Below, piece after piece: positions 18,633 through 26,909 of a DNA stretch of 64,000 bases. Each line of letters opens with the position of its first letter. The stretch's first letter is position 1. The stretch is taken from NCBI GenBank assembly GCA_963719135.1, contig CAVRAZ010000004.1, forward strand, positions 62,001 to 126,000, read 5' to 3'. Origin of the DNA: CAVRAZ01 sp963719135 (GTDB lineage Bacteria; Pseudomonadota; Gammaproteobacteria; DSM-19610). The position numbers and the translations under genes were made by a program. The notes below the pieces were generated by a model. The model was not told the DNA's origin and did not search any database. It saw only the letters and a program-made list of their open reading frames with translations.

Positions 18633-19516
18633 AATATCGCATCGAGCACCGCACCGAATACGTCTACAGCGAAGCGGTCCTGTCCGGACACAACGAAGCG
18701 CGCCTGCTGCCGCGCCAGTTCGACCGCCAGTTCTGCGCGGCCGCCAGCCTGTCCATCGAACCGAGGCCGGTCGACTATCGGGAGCGGGTCGATTTTTTCG
18801 GCAATCGCGTGGTGCACTTCGCCGTCCAGCAGCCGCACAACCAACTGGTGGTGACGGCGCGCAGCGAAGTGGAGGTTTTCCCGGCGAGCCCGCAGCTCGA
18901 TTACAACCAGAACCGGGCCTGGGAGGACGTGCGCACGGCGATTGCGGGCGCCATGGACGCGGCCGGCCTCGAAGCGCGCCAGTACGTGCTAAATTCGCCG
19001 ATGGTGTCGGCGTCGCGCGGCCTGGAAAACTACGCGATGACTTCCTTCGCTCGCGGCCGTCCGCTGCTCGAGGCCGTGCACGACCTCATGCAGCGCATCC
19101 ACAAGGACTTCGTCTACGATCCCGTGTTCACCAGCATCGCCACGCCGCTGGCGACCGTGCTCAAGCATCGGCGGGGCGTCTGCCAGGACTTTGCGCAACT
19201 GGCGATCGGCTGTCTGCGGTCGGTCGGTCTCGCCGCGCGCTATGTGAGTGGTTATATCGAAACGCTGCCGCCGCCCGGAATGCCGCGCCTGGTCGGCGCC
19301 GACGCATCGCACGCGTGGTTTTCGGTCTATGTGCCTGGTGTCGGCTGGCTCGACTTCGACCCGACCAACAACCAGATGCCCGTCGACCGGCACGTTACCA
19401 TCGCCTGGGGCCGCGATTACGCCGACGTCACACCCTTGAAGGGCGTGATCTTCGGCACCGGCAGCCACGAACTCTCCGTCGCCGTCGACATGCAGCCCCT
19501 GATCGCGACGGCATAA
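18629..19516 (+). CDS. Transglutaminase-like cysteine protease family protein (COG1305)
   Basis: A 295-residue protein with a bacterial transglutaminase N-terminal domain (KYRIEHRTEYVYSEAV) and a core carrying Cys in RGVCQDFAQLA, His in ASHAWFSVYVPG and Asp in FDPTNNQMP. The GTG start at 18629 overlaps the preceding TGA as GTGA, showing tight translational coupling; a longer frame upstream is simply the overlap with the previous gene. It closes the Anbu-associated plus-strand operon. Substrate unknown, but proteolysis or transamidation of peptides is likely. Confidence 0.9.
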   Translation: MKYRIEHRTEYVYSEAVLSGHNEARLLPRQFDRQFCAAASLSIEPRPVDYRERVDFFGNRVVHFAVQQPHNQLVVTARSEVEVFPASPQLDYNQNRAWEDVRTAIAGAMDAAGLEARQYVLNSPMVSASRGLENYAMTSFARGRPLLEAVHDLMQRIHKDFVYDPVFTSIATPLATVLKHRRGVCQDFAQLAIGCLRSVGLAARYVSGYIETLPPPGMPRLVGADASHAWFSVYVPGVGWLDFDPTNNQMPVDRHVTIAWGRDYADVTPLKGVIFGTGSHELSVAVDMQPLIATA

Positions 19517-19652
19517 TGAACCGGGGCCGGAACCAAGTTTTCGCCGCTATTGGATCGACGCTCGCCATGCCACGGCGACACGCCGATTCCTGATAAGGGA
19601 ATACTGGTGAAAACGGTGCTCCGCCCCGGGGTTTTTTGAAACGGAGTCTTGC

Positions 19653-20048
19653 ATGTTCGAGTACATCTTCCTGCACCGGGAACTGGCGGACAAATTCACC
19701 GGAGAACTCGGACGCCTCTCGGCGCCGTTCGAATCCAGGGACGATCAGCTCGGCTACATCGTCGCGATCCCCGAAGATCTGGACGAGGCGCTGGTCGAGC
19801 AGGTTGACAGCCTCTATGAAACGCTGTTCGACGAATCGGAAAATTTCTTCGCCGCAGAGGAAATGGGCAAGCACGCCGCCGCGATCGACGTCCACCTGAG
19901 CGACGGACGCGTCACGCAGGCCTCGGTCCGGCCCGAACTGATGAACAAGATTCTGGGTGCGCTGTCTTTCGACGAGTTGAACGAATTCGTGGACGCCGTC
20001 AGGGACAGTGTCGAACACCCGGATCCGCGTCCGTTCTGCCAACGCTGA
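19653..20048 (+). CDS. Small acidic protein of unknown function
   Basis: A 131-residue, Glu/Asp-rich soluble protein (MFEYIFLHRELADKFTGEL) with no signal peptide, membrane segment or catalytic motif that I recognise. Good coding character and a start 4 bp after AACGGAGTCTTGC-type purine-rich sequence support it as real. It lies between the Anbu operon and the pyroglutamyl peptidase gene, 46 bp ahead of the latter, so it may be cotranscribed with it. Its length and charge suggest a protein-binding or regulatory role, but nothing in the sequence establishes this. Confidence 0.7.
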   Translation: MFEYIFLHRELADKFTGELGRLSAPFESRDDQLGYIVAIPEDLDEALVEQVDSLYETLFDESENFFAAEEMGKHAAAIDVHLSDGRVTQASVRPELMNKILGALSFDELNEFVDAVRDSVEHPDPRPFCQR

Positions 20049-20094
20049 CGCCCGCATCCTTTGTGCGACGACTGGCGGGCCGGGACTCTGCACG

Positions 20095-20940
20095 ATGATC
20101 CTCGTCACCGGTTTCGCGCCTTATCGGGAAGCCGTGAACGCTTCGGGGGCGCTGGTCTCGTCGATGCGTGACGAATTGCCGGGCGACTTGCGCGACCTGA
20201 CGCATGCACTGGCGTTCGAAGTGATTGCCTGCGACGACACCTCGCGCGAGAGCGAACATCGCTCGCTGGAAGATCGACTGCGCAAGCTGCTGGATGACTA
20301 CCGGCCCGCGCTCTGTCTCTTTACCGGTCAGGCACCCGCCTATAATAAGGTGACGTTCGAAAAGGTCGCGATCAACACGTTCATGCGCGAGATCATCGAC
20401 CCGGCGCGGCCGGTCGGATACTGGGCCGACCTGCCGGGACTCGACCGGCTGCCGCAGGTGCTGGAGTCGCAGGGTATCCCGGCCGCAGTTTCGTTCTACG
20501 GCGGACAGCATCTGTGCAATCACATCCTCTATTCCAGCCTGCATTTCGCGGCGGAGCAGGGCCTGCCGCACCGGTCGGGGTTCATGCACATTCCGGTGCT
20601 GCCGGAGCAGATTTGCCGCGACCACCCGGATGCGCCGGGCATGGCGCTCGAGATGACGCGCAGGGCGTTGTCGAGCGTGATCGGAACATTGCATGAACGC
20701 CTGTGTCGATGGCCGGGGAGGCTGAGGGTCGGGGCCGAAGTGGATTCCGGCGTTCGTCGGAATGACGAACCGTTGCTGGTCAACCCGGGTGAACGCACCC
20801 GGCCGCCGGAAAGATCCGGCTCATTCGTCTGCGTCGTTCCGGCGAACGCCGGAAACCATCAGCCCGTTAGCGTACGCGCTTGGTGCTATAAATTGAGTAA
20901 TCACACCCACCCGAGCCGGAGGGGGCCGCGGAATCGATGA
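20095..20940 (+). CDS. pcp: Pyroglutamyl-peptidase I (C15) with repeat-derived C-terminal extension
   Basis: A cysteine peptidase that removes N-terminal pyroglutamate. Family features: MILVTGFAPYREAVNASG at the N terminus, Glu in EKVAIN, Cys in YGGQHLCNHILY and His in GFMHIPVLPEQ, so the Glu-Cys-His triad is intact. The family usually ends near 215 residues; this frame runs to 281. The extra residues come from two inverted extragenic-type repeats (see 20741-20854), which appear to have replaced the original stop. The stop overlaps the next start as ATGA. Start: ATG at 20095, directly before the conserved N terminus. Confidence 0.85.
   Translation: MILVTGFAPYREAVNASGALVSSMRDELPGDLRDLTHALAFEVIACDDTSRESEHRSLEDRLRKLLDDYRPALCLFTGQAPAYNKVTFEKVAINTFMREIIDPARPVGYWADLPGLDRLPQVLESQGIPAAVSFYGGQHLCNHILYSSLHFAAEQGLPHRSGFMHIPVLPEQICRDHPDAPGMALEMTRRALSSVIGTLHERLCRWPGRLRVGAEVDSGVRRNDEPLLVNPGERTRPPERSGSFVCVVPANAGNHQPVSVRAWCYKLSNHTHPSRRGPRNR
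20741..20854. repeat. Inverted pair of REP-like elements
   Basis: ATTCCGGCGTTCGTCGGAAT (within 20741-20767) and, in reverse orientation, GTTCCGGCGAACGCCGGAA (20833-20854). Similar elements are at 28304-28332, 35820-35847 and 35865-35890. Each is itself a small palindrome, and the pair arrangement is like a REPIN. Here the pair is translated as the C terminus of pcp. Confidence 0.7.
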
Positions 20941-22385
20941 GCCAATCATCCTCGACCGATCACTATGCCCTGACGTCGGCGGTATTCCTGCGCCTGCTCG
21001 CGCTCGTCTACTTGGCCGCGTTCGTCTCCACGGGCGTGCAGATTCTTGGCCTTGCCGGGGAGCAGGGCATCCTGCCGGTCGGCGAGCACATCGCGGAACT
21101 GCGCGCGGCGCACGGCTGGGCCGGGTTCTGGCAATTTCCGACGCTGTTCTGGCTGAACGCCGGCGACCAGGCGCTGTACGGCGCGTCGCTTGCCGGCTGC
21201 CTGTTTTCGGTCACGCTGTTTTTCAATCTGTTGCCGCGCCTGTCGCTGGTGCTGCTGTTTGTGCTGTATCTGTCGCTGTTCCACGCCGGGCAGTTGTTCA
21301 TGAACTTCCAGTGGGACTATCTCCTGCTGGAGAGCGGATTCCTGGCGATCTTTCTCGGCGGCGGCCGGCGTCCCGCGGTGTGGCTGTTTCGCTGGCTGCT
21401 GTTCCGGCTGCGTTTTCTGTCCGGCGCATCCAAGCTGCTGAGCCAGGACCCGACCTGGGCCCACCTGACGGCGCTCAACTATTTCTTCGAGACGCAGCCG
21501 CTGCCGCACTGGGGCGGATGGTATGCGCACCTGCTGCCCGAATGGGTACTGCGCTTTGGCACCGGCTCGACGCTGTTCATCGAACTGATCGTGCCCTTCA
21601 TGATGTTCATGCCCCGCAGAATCCGCTTTGTCGGCGGCTGGCTCACGATTCTTATGCAGGTGTTGATCCTGCTTACCACCAATCACAACTACGCGAATAT
21701 CCTGGTACTCGTGCTGTGCTTGTTCCTGTTCGACGATCAGGCTCTGGGCCGCGTGGTACCGCCGAAGCTGGCGAGCATGGTGACGCGGCGTCCTCTCGCG
21801 CCTGCGTTGCCGGGGCTTGCCGGCGGCGCGCTGACCGCCGGTGTCGCCGCGGTGTTGTTTTCAACCAGCGCGTTTCAGATGTGGGGCATGCTCTCGGGCC
21901 GCGACAATCCGGCGCCCGTGACCAGGGTCTTGGACTGGATCCAGCCGTTTCACGTGGTCAACCGCTATCACGTGTTCCCGACCATGAAGACCGAGCGCAT
22001 CGAGTTGATCCTCGAGGGCACGACGGACGGCGTGCACTGGGTGCCCTGGGAGTTCAAGTACAAGCCGGGTGACGTAATGCGCCGGCCCGAGGTCATCGTG
22101 CCGCATCACCCACGCGTCGACTGGCTGATGTGGTTCGTGCCGATGCACCCGGCCTTTCTGCCCTGGTTCGAAAACCTGCTGAAGCGTCTGCTCGAGAACT
22201 CGCCGCACGTGGTCGCCCTGATGGGCGACAGCCCGTTCGGCGACAAGCCGCCGACCGCGCTGCGCGTCTCGGCGTATCGCTATAAATTCACCGACGCGGC
22301 CACGCACGCGGCGACCGGGGCCTGGTGGACGCGCGAGAACCTCGGGCCGTTCCTGCCGCTGCCGGGCATGGCGGCGGAACACTGA
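20937..22385 (+). CDS. Lipase maturation factor family membrane protein
   Basis: A 482-residue integral membrane protein resembling the LMF1 (lipase maturation factor) family, which in animals acts in lipase folding; bacterial roles are not established. It has many hydrophobic segments (for example LVLLFVLYLSLFHAG and WLTILMQVLILLTTN) and the family-type sequence FQWDYLLLESGFLAIFL, with a soluble C-terminal region of LMF type (FKYKPGDVMRRPEVIVPHHPRVDW). The ATG overlaps the pcp stop by 4 bp, indicating coupling. It is followed by the MotA-like gene after 80 bp with its own Shine-Dalgarno. Confidence 0.85.
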   Translation: MSQSSSTDHYALTSAVFLRLLALVYLAAFVSTGVQILGLAGEQGILPVGEHIAELRAAHGWAGFWQFPTLFWLNAGDQALYGASLAGCLFSVTLFFNLLPRLSLVLLFVLYLSLFHAGQLFMNFQWDYLLLESGFLAIFLGGGRRPAVWLFRWLLFRLRFLSGASKLLSQDPTWAHLTALNYFFETQPLPHWGGWYAHLLPEWVLRFGTGSTLFIELIVPFMMFMPRRIRFVGGWLTILMQVLILLTTNHNYANILVLVLCLFLFDDQALGRVVPPKLASMVTRRPLAPALPGLAGGALTAGVAAVLFSTSAFQMWGMLSGRDNPAPVTRVLDWIQPFHVVNRYHVFPTMKTERIELILEGTTDGVHWVPWEFKYKPGDVMRRPEVIVPHHPRVDWLMWFVPMHPAFLPWFENLLKRLLENSPHVVALMGDSPFGDKPPTALRVSAYRYKFTDAATHAATGAWWTRENLGPFLPLPGMAAEH

Positions 22386-22465
22386 TCCGTGCAACCCGCT
22401 CAGGTTGTGTTAAGCTAACGCGGCTTGTTGTGCTCGATGTGTTTCCACCTGGCAGGAGGGAAAAG

Positions 22466-23578
22466 ATGCGGCGGCCCACTCAAGTTCTGCTATGGATGAT
22501 TCCATTCCTCGGCCTGGTCGGCCTTACGGTCGCCCTGCTGATCTCGCCGCTGACCGCCGCGTACTCCTCCAACCCCGTCTTCAACGGCGTAATCATCGCG
22601 GTGTTCCTCATCGGCATCGCCATCAACTTCCGCCAGGTCGGCATGTTGTCCCGCGAAGTGGCCTGGGTGAACGACTTCCGCGACCGCGGCGGACGCTACA
22701 AGCGCAAGGCCCCGAAGGATCCGCGGCTGCTGGCGGCGCTGGCGAAGATGCTTTCGCAGCACGAGAAAGGGGCCATCCATCTATCGCCGATGTTCCTGCG
22801 GTCGCTGCTCGACAGCGTGCGCCTGCGGCTCGACGAGACCCGCGACATTTCGCGCTACATGATCGGGCTGCTGATTTTCCTGGGTCTGCTCGGCACCTTC
22901 TGGGGCCTGCTGGTGACGGTCCGGTCGGTCGGCCTCATGGTTGGCGAACTCAACGGTCAGACCACCGACACGCTGGCGATGTTCGGCACGTTGATGGAGG
23001 GCCTGAGCGGCCCGCTGTCCGGCATGGGCACGGCGTTCAGCTCGTCGCTGTTCGGCCTCGCCGGTTCGCTGGTGCTGGGCTTTCTCGATCTGCAGGCCGG
23101 CCACGCGCAGAACCGTTTTTTCAACGAACTGGAAGACTGGTTGACCAGCGCGACGCGCCTGGCCACCGGCCTGGTGCCGTTCGAACGCGATCTCGGCGAG
23201 CCCGCCTACATCCACGCCATGCTGGAGCAGACCGCCGAAACGCTCGACAGACTCCAGCGCAACGTCGCGCGCGACGAGGAGCAGCGGCGCCTGATCGGCG
23301 AGCAGATACTGAGTCTGAGCCGCAACCTGTCGACGTTCGTGGACCTGACGCGCGACGAGCGCAACCTGGCCGAGGCGCGCACCGGCATCGAGGAATCGAT
23401 GCAGACGCAGATTTCCAGTCTGGACACGAACATCAGGCGCCTCACCGAGGAACTGGCCAGCGGCCGCGAACATCTGACCGACGAAGTCCGCGACGAATTG
23501 CGTCTGATCGGCCGCGCGCTGTCGGCCGACGTGCACAACCGCGCGCGTTCGCGCCGCGGCGAGAAGTCAGCGAGCTAG
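22466..23578 (+). CDS. MotA/TolQ/ExbB-like proton channel protein
   Basis: A 370-residue membrane protein with four predicted transmembrane helices (about 8-28, 36-55, 131-153 and 190-212) and a soluble C-terminal tail of about 150 residues. The sequence GLLGTFWGLLVTV and GTAFSSSLFGLAGSLVLGFLDL match the MotA/TolQ/ExbB proton-channel signature. AGGAGGG lies 5 bp before the ATG, which is why I chose this start over upstream codons. It is followed after 6 bp by a MotB-like gene; together they should form an ion-driven stator-type complex. There are no flagellar genes nearby, so it is not an obvious flagellar stator. Confidence 0.88.
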   Translation: MRRPTQVLLWMIPFLGLVGLTVALLISPLTAAYSSNPVFNGVIIAVFLIGIAINFRQVGMLSREVAWVNDFRDRGGRYKRKAPKDPRLLAALAKMLSQHEKGAIHLSPMFLRSLLDSVRLRLDETRDISRYMIGLLIFLGLLGTFWGLLVTVRSVGLMVGELNGQTTDTLAMFGTLMEGLSGPLSGMGTAFSSSLFGLAGSLVLGFLDLQAGHAQNRFFNELEDWLTSATRLATGLVPFERDLGEPAYIHAMLEQTAETLDRLQRNVARDEEQRRLIGEQILSLSRNLSTFVDLTRDERNLAEARTGIEESMQTQISSLDTNIRRLTEELASGREHLTDEVRDELRLIGRALSADVHNRARSRRGEKSAS

Positions 23579-23584
23579 CCGGTC

Positions 23585-24730
23585 ATGTTGCTCGTCAGCC
23601 AGCGCCGTCGATCGCTCGATATCTGGCCCGGTTTCGTCGACGCGCTCGCCGCCCTGTTGATGGTGGTGATCTTCGTCCTGTTGCTGTTTTCCATCGGCCA
23701 GTTCGTCTTGACCAACGCGTTGTCCGGGCGCGACAAGGCACTCGACAGCCTGCGCGGCCGCGCCGCCGAACTGGCCAAGGTGCTGTCGCTGGAGCGCAAG
23801 GAAAAGGACGCGCTGGATCAGCGACTGAACCAGTTGACCGGAGTATTGCAGGCGAGCATCAAACAGCGCGACGCGCTGACGCTGAATCTGGATGACATGA
23901 CGGCGCGCGCGCAGGCCGCGGCGGCCGAAACGCAACAGGTGCGCGACGAACTGGCCGGTGTCCATAATCAACTGGCGGCCAGTGAACAGAGCGTCACCTC
24001 ACTGCAGGCGTCGCTCGCCGGGCTGACCCAGGAAAAGGCGGGACTGGAACAATCGCTCGCATCCAGTCGGCAGGCAACGGCCGACCAGGAAAACCTCACC
24101 GCCGAGGCGCAGGCAAAGGTCAGCGACCTCGACAGCCAGTTGACTGCGTTGAACGAACAACTGGCGAAGATCGGCCAGGCGCTGGAGGTTTCCGAAACCA
24201 AGGTGCAGGCGCAGAACGTCCAGATCGAGGATCTCGGCAGCCGCCTCAACGTCGCGCTGGCCAACAAAGTCGAGGAACTGGCGCGCTACCGCTCGGAATT
24301 TTTCGGTAAGTTGCGCGAGGCGTTAAAGGGCAATCCCGACGTGCGCGTCGAGGGCGACCGCTTCGTGCTGCCTTCGGAAGTTCTGTTCGAATCGGCGTCG
24401 GCCGATCTGGACCCCGGCGGCAAACATCAGATCGCTGCGGTTACCGACATGCTGCGCGAAATCGCGGCCAAGATCCCGGCCGACATCGACTGGGTGCTGC
24501 GCGTCGACGGCCACACCGACAAGCGGCCGGTTCGGGTGGCGTTTCCGTCGAACTGGGAGCTGTCGTCCGCACGCGCGATCAGTATCGTCAAGTACATGAT
24601 CGAGCTGGGTATTCCTGCGGACCGGCTGGTGGCGGCCGGCTTCGGTGAGTATCACCCGATCGATCCAGCCGACACGCCCGAAGCCTATGCCAAGAACCGC
24701 CGCATCGAGCTGAAACTGTCCAGCCGATAA
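23585..24730 (+). CDS. MotB-like OmpA-domain protein with long coiled coil
   Basis: A 381-residue partner of the upstream MotA-like protein. One transmembrane helix (about 18-40) carries an Asp at position 19 in GFVDALAALL, the place of the proton-carrying Asp of MotB. A long heptad-rich coiled coil follows (about 50-225), and the C-terminal OmpA-like peptidoglycan-binding domain includes VLRVDGHTDKRPV near 308 and NRRIELKL at the end. The coiled coil is unusually long for MotB and may span the periplasm. The pair is conserved in other proteobacteria without an assigned role, to my knowledge. Confidence 0.88.
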   Translation: MLLVSQRRRSLDIWPGFVDALAALLMVVIFVLLLFSIGQFVLTNALSGRDKALDSLRGRAAELAKVLSLERKEKDALDQRLNQLTGVLQASIKQRDALTLNLDDMTARAQAAAAETQQVRDELAGVHNQLAASEQSVTSLQASLAGLTQEKAGLEQSLASSRQATADQENLTAEAQAKVSDLDSQLTALNEQLAKIGQALEVSETKVQAQNVQIEDLGSRLNVALANKVEELARYRSEFFGKLREALKGNPDVRVEGDRFVLPSEVLFESASADLDPGGKHQIAAVTDMLREIAAKIPADIDWVLRVDGHTDKRPVRVAFPSNWELSSARAISIVKYMIELGIPADRLVAAGFGEYHPIDPADTPEAYAKNRRIELKLSSR

Positions 24731-25025
24731 CGCTCGTCCGGCTGCCGTTACGGTCGGGCGAAATGCTTCCAACTGGTTGAAATATTAGGGTAATTGCGTA
24801 GCAGTTGCAAAAATGGTACGCTAGGCGCTCATCAATGCAGCCAGTGAGACCGGACTCGCGTCCGACGTAGTGAGCCTCTTTTCCATCCGTATCCCGCGAC
24901 GCCCGCGAAGGTGTTTCCAAAGACGCAGCACGTGCGCCTGGTGAGGCGCGACTCCAATTGCGGCCATCCGGCCGCCGGTGGCACATGACACAGACAACGT
25001 TAGTTGGTAACGGAGGAGAATTGCG
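24731..25025. other. Leader region with weak promoter
   Basis: A 295-bp gap. TTGCGT (24794-24799) and, after 17 bp, TACGCT (24817-24822) preceded by TGG could be a weak extended -10 promoter. GGAGGAGA just before 25026 is a strong ribosome binding site for the next gene. Confidence 0.35.
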
Positions 25026-25310
25026 GTGAGTAAGGATTTGATGTTTTTTTGTATTCCCCAACAGGCCTATATGCGCACCAACAATTGCGTCAACCTGCGC
25101 AAGCGTCCGGCGGGCAAAGCGCCGGCCGGCGCCCAACCCATGCTGCGCGCCTGCGAGAAATGCACAATGTATCCGCTGGTCGACTCGAAGAAGGTGCCGA
25201 CCGTGAGCCTGTTGGACTACCTGGGCGGGAGCAGGCCCAAGGTCGCCAACCTGCAGGCCTCGGCCAACAAGAAAATAATGCAGGCCGAGTCGCGCGCGAA
25301 AGTGGGCTGA
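25026..25310 (+). CDS. Small Cys-containing protein of unknown function
   Basis: A 94-residue basic protein starting at GTG, chosen for the strong GGAGGAGA 9 bp upstream. It has Cys at 9 and 21 and a CEKC pair near 43-46, so a metal site is possible but not shown. No signal peptide or membrane segment is present. The gene stands alone: a promoter-like sequence lies upstream and a strong Rho-independent terminator follows 25 bp downstream. I do not recognise the family. Confidence 0.65.
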   Translation: MSKDLMFFCIPQQAYMRTNNCVNLRKRPAGKAPAGAQPMLRACEKCTMYPLVDSKKVPTVSLLDYLGGSRPKVANLQASANKKIMQAESRAKVG

Positions 25311-25334
25311 GAACGCCAAGGGAAGTGTTTACCG

Positions 25335-25364
25335 GCGGTGTCCCGACGGATGCCGCTTTTTTTT
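25335..25364 (+). terminator. Rho-independent terminator
   Basis: GCGGTGTCC (25335-25343) pairs with GGATGCCGC (25348-25356), nine base pairs including two G-U wobbles, around a CGAC loop, and is followed by eight T residues (25357-25364). It ends transcription of the small gene at 25026. Confidence 0.8.
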
Positions 25365-25448
25365 GCACGGGCGGGAACAGCCGACGATTCACCCGGCGCG
25401 ACCAGGTGTCGTTATAATGATCACGTCATCCGGTCAGGGGTGCGCGGC

Positions 25449-25631
25449 ATGAATGCCTGGATTTACGAGGTCATCGAGAATCTGGACGAGGCGTCGGAGG
25501 ACGGCGCGCTCAGGGCACTGGACGAACTCGAATATCTGTACGCCGCACTGGGCGACCTCGATCGTGACATCACCGAGCAACTGATCCAGCGCCTCCGCCG
25601 GCGGCTCGCCGATCTGAGGCGGAAGGCGTGA
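25449..25631 (+). CDS. Small helical protein coupled to the next gene
   Basis: A 60-residue acidic-then-basic helical protein (MNAWIYEVIENLDEASEDGA, ending LADLRRKA) with heptad-like leucines. Its TGA overlaps the GTG start of the following gene in GTGA, so the two are translationally coupled and probably interact. No family is recognised. Confidence 0.6.
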   Translation: MNAWIYEVIENLDEASEDGALRALDELEYLYAALGDLDRDITEQLIQRLRRRLADLRRKA

Positions 25632-26485
25632 CGCCCTATTACGGCGTGCGCCGGCTCGGTCCCTACCTGGGTGTCATCCAGGTCATCGACGTCGGCGACG
25701 CCTGCGCCTACTCCACCAACGGCCACGCCTGGCGTATTCGCCAGCAGACAGGCTCGGGCCAGTTCCGCTGGGGCGCGACGCTGGTGTCCGACGAGAACCT
25801 CAACGAAGTGCGCATCGTCAACGCCGACAAACTGCTCGATGCCTTGCGCCACCGGCCGCCGGTGCCGTTTCCGATCCGCGACCACTGGGAACTCTGGCTG
25901 CTCAACAAACAGACGCGCAAACCGCTCGCGCTGCTCAAGACCTGTTACCACGCCGACGACGTTACCGAAGTCCACGACCCGCACTGGCGCCCGTTTCTGA
26001 TGGCCGATACCGACTTTGTTTCACCGACGCTGCAACTCGCCGAGGCGGAAAGGCCGCCGCGCGGCTGGAAGGTGCCACACCGCGACCAGCTCGAACGCCA
26101 GATCAATACCGTGTCGCGGCCGTTGCCGATCGCGCAATGGATCCGGCGTCAGCCCGACGGTGGCGGCATTGGCAAAGGCGGACTGCGCGTCGAGCCGCAG
26201 GACCATGACCGGTACCTGCCGCCGGAGGCTTTTCCCGAACTGCTGCTCAGCGACGATTGGCCGTCGGAAACCGAACGCGGCCTGGTCGACGACTACCACC
26301 AGTGGCACGCCGCCAATCTGCTTGCGCACCAGAACCTGAGCCAGTCCACCCGGCAGCGTCTGGAAAGAGCCGCGTGCCGCCGCCCCCAGCGCCTGCTGTC
26401 GGCGTATGCCTTGATTCCGGAAGTGCTCGACGAACAGGCGGTCGAAGTGGCGTTGGTCAGCGCCAAGCTGATGAATGCGATTTGA
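25628..26485 (+). CDS. Conserved-type protein of unknown function
   Basis: A 285-residue soluble protein starting at GTG (MTPYYGVRRLGPYLGVIQVIDVGDACAYSTNG). There is no signal peptide, membrane helix, or nucleotide-binding motif. The sequence includes WELWLLNKQTRKPLALLKTCYHADDVTEVHDPHW and a C-terminal helical region. The GTGA overlap with the upstream 60-residue gene indicates a two-gene operon. Codon use matches neighbouring genes, so I regard it as real. Function not recognised. Confidence 0.75.
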   Translation: MTPYYGVRRLGPYLGVIQVIDVGDACAYSTNGHAWRIRQQTGSGQFRWGATLVSDENLNEVRIVNADKLLDALRHRPPVPFPIRDHWELWLLNKQTRKPLALLKTCYHADDVTEVHDPHWRPFLMADTDFVSPTLQLAEAERPPRGWKVPHRDQLERQINTVSRPLPIAQWIRRQPDGGGIGKGGLRVEPQDHDRYLPPEAFPELLLSDDWPSETERGLVDDYHQWHAANLLAHQNLSQSTRQRLERAACRRPQRLLSAYALIPEVLDEQAVEVALVSAKLMNAI

Positions 26486-26495
26486 TCGCCGGTAG

Positions 26496-26820
26496 TCCAA
26501 TTCTGGACACCCACAAATTTACGCAGGCTGTGTAATTCCGGACACCCACAAGTCTGGAGTAGACCCCAAATCGTGGGTGTCCAGTATCATTTGCCATGGA
26601 TAATCCTGGACTTCACTAAATCCGAACTGATGCCAATTCTGGACACCCATGAATTTGTAGAAGTCTGTAAATTATGGGTGTCCAAAATTATCCGGTACGG
26701 TCCCGGGCAATTGCCGGATGCCGACCTTTGCGGAACTACGAATCAGCCAAACGCGCCGGACGCCGAATTAAGAGACTTCTCCATTGGCGCCTCCAAATTC
26801 ATGGGTGTCCAAGATTTCGC
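26496..26820. repeat. Cluster of GGACACCCA repeats (REPIN-like)
   Basis: Six copies of a TGGACACCCAYRA motif. Plus orientation: 26504-26516, 26539-26551 and 26640-26656. Minus orientation: 26572-26583, 26669-26684 and 26795-26817. The second and fourth copies form one inverted pair, and 26640-26656 with 26669-26684 another; the latter has about 16-bp arms around a 12-nt loop. Another cluster of the same family is at 40157-40370. The rest of this 424-bp gap (26486-26909) contains nothing that looks like a gene. Confidence 0.8.
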
Positions 26821-26909
26821 CCCGAGGTCGACCGCTCCAATCGTGACCCGCTGTACAATCTGAGAGAAATGCTTCGGCCGGCGGACGATTTCAAAGAACC
26901 TTGGCGCGC

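Noticed and set aside
19586..19640. Rho-independent terminator after the transglutaminase gene
   Set aside because: CCCCGGGG before six T cannot form a stable looped stem.
21941..21956. Third parS site within the lipase-maturation-factor gene
   Set aside because: GTTTCACGTGGTCAA lacks the second half-site; several mismatches to the consensus.
22466..24730. MotA/MotB-like pair as a Zorya defence system
   Set aside because: No ZorC, ZorD or ZorE genes nearby and the MotA-like tail is much shorter than in ZorA.
26496..26820. CRISPR array
   Set aside because: Copies differ in orientation and spacing is irregular; no cas genes in the window.
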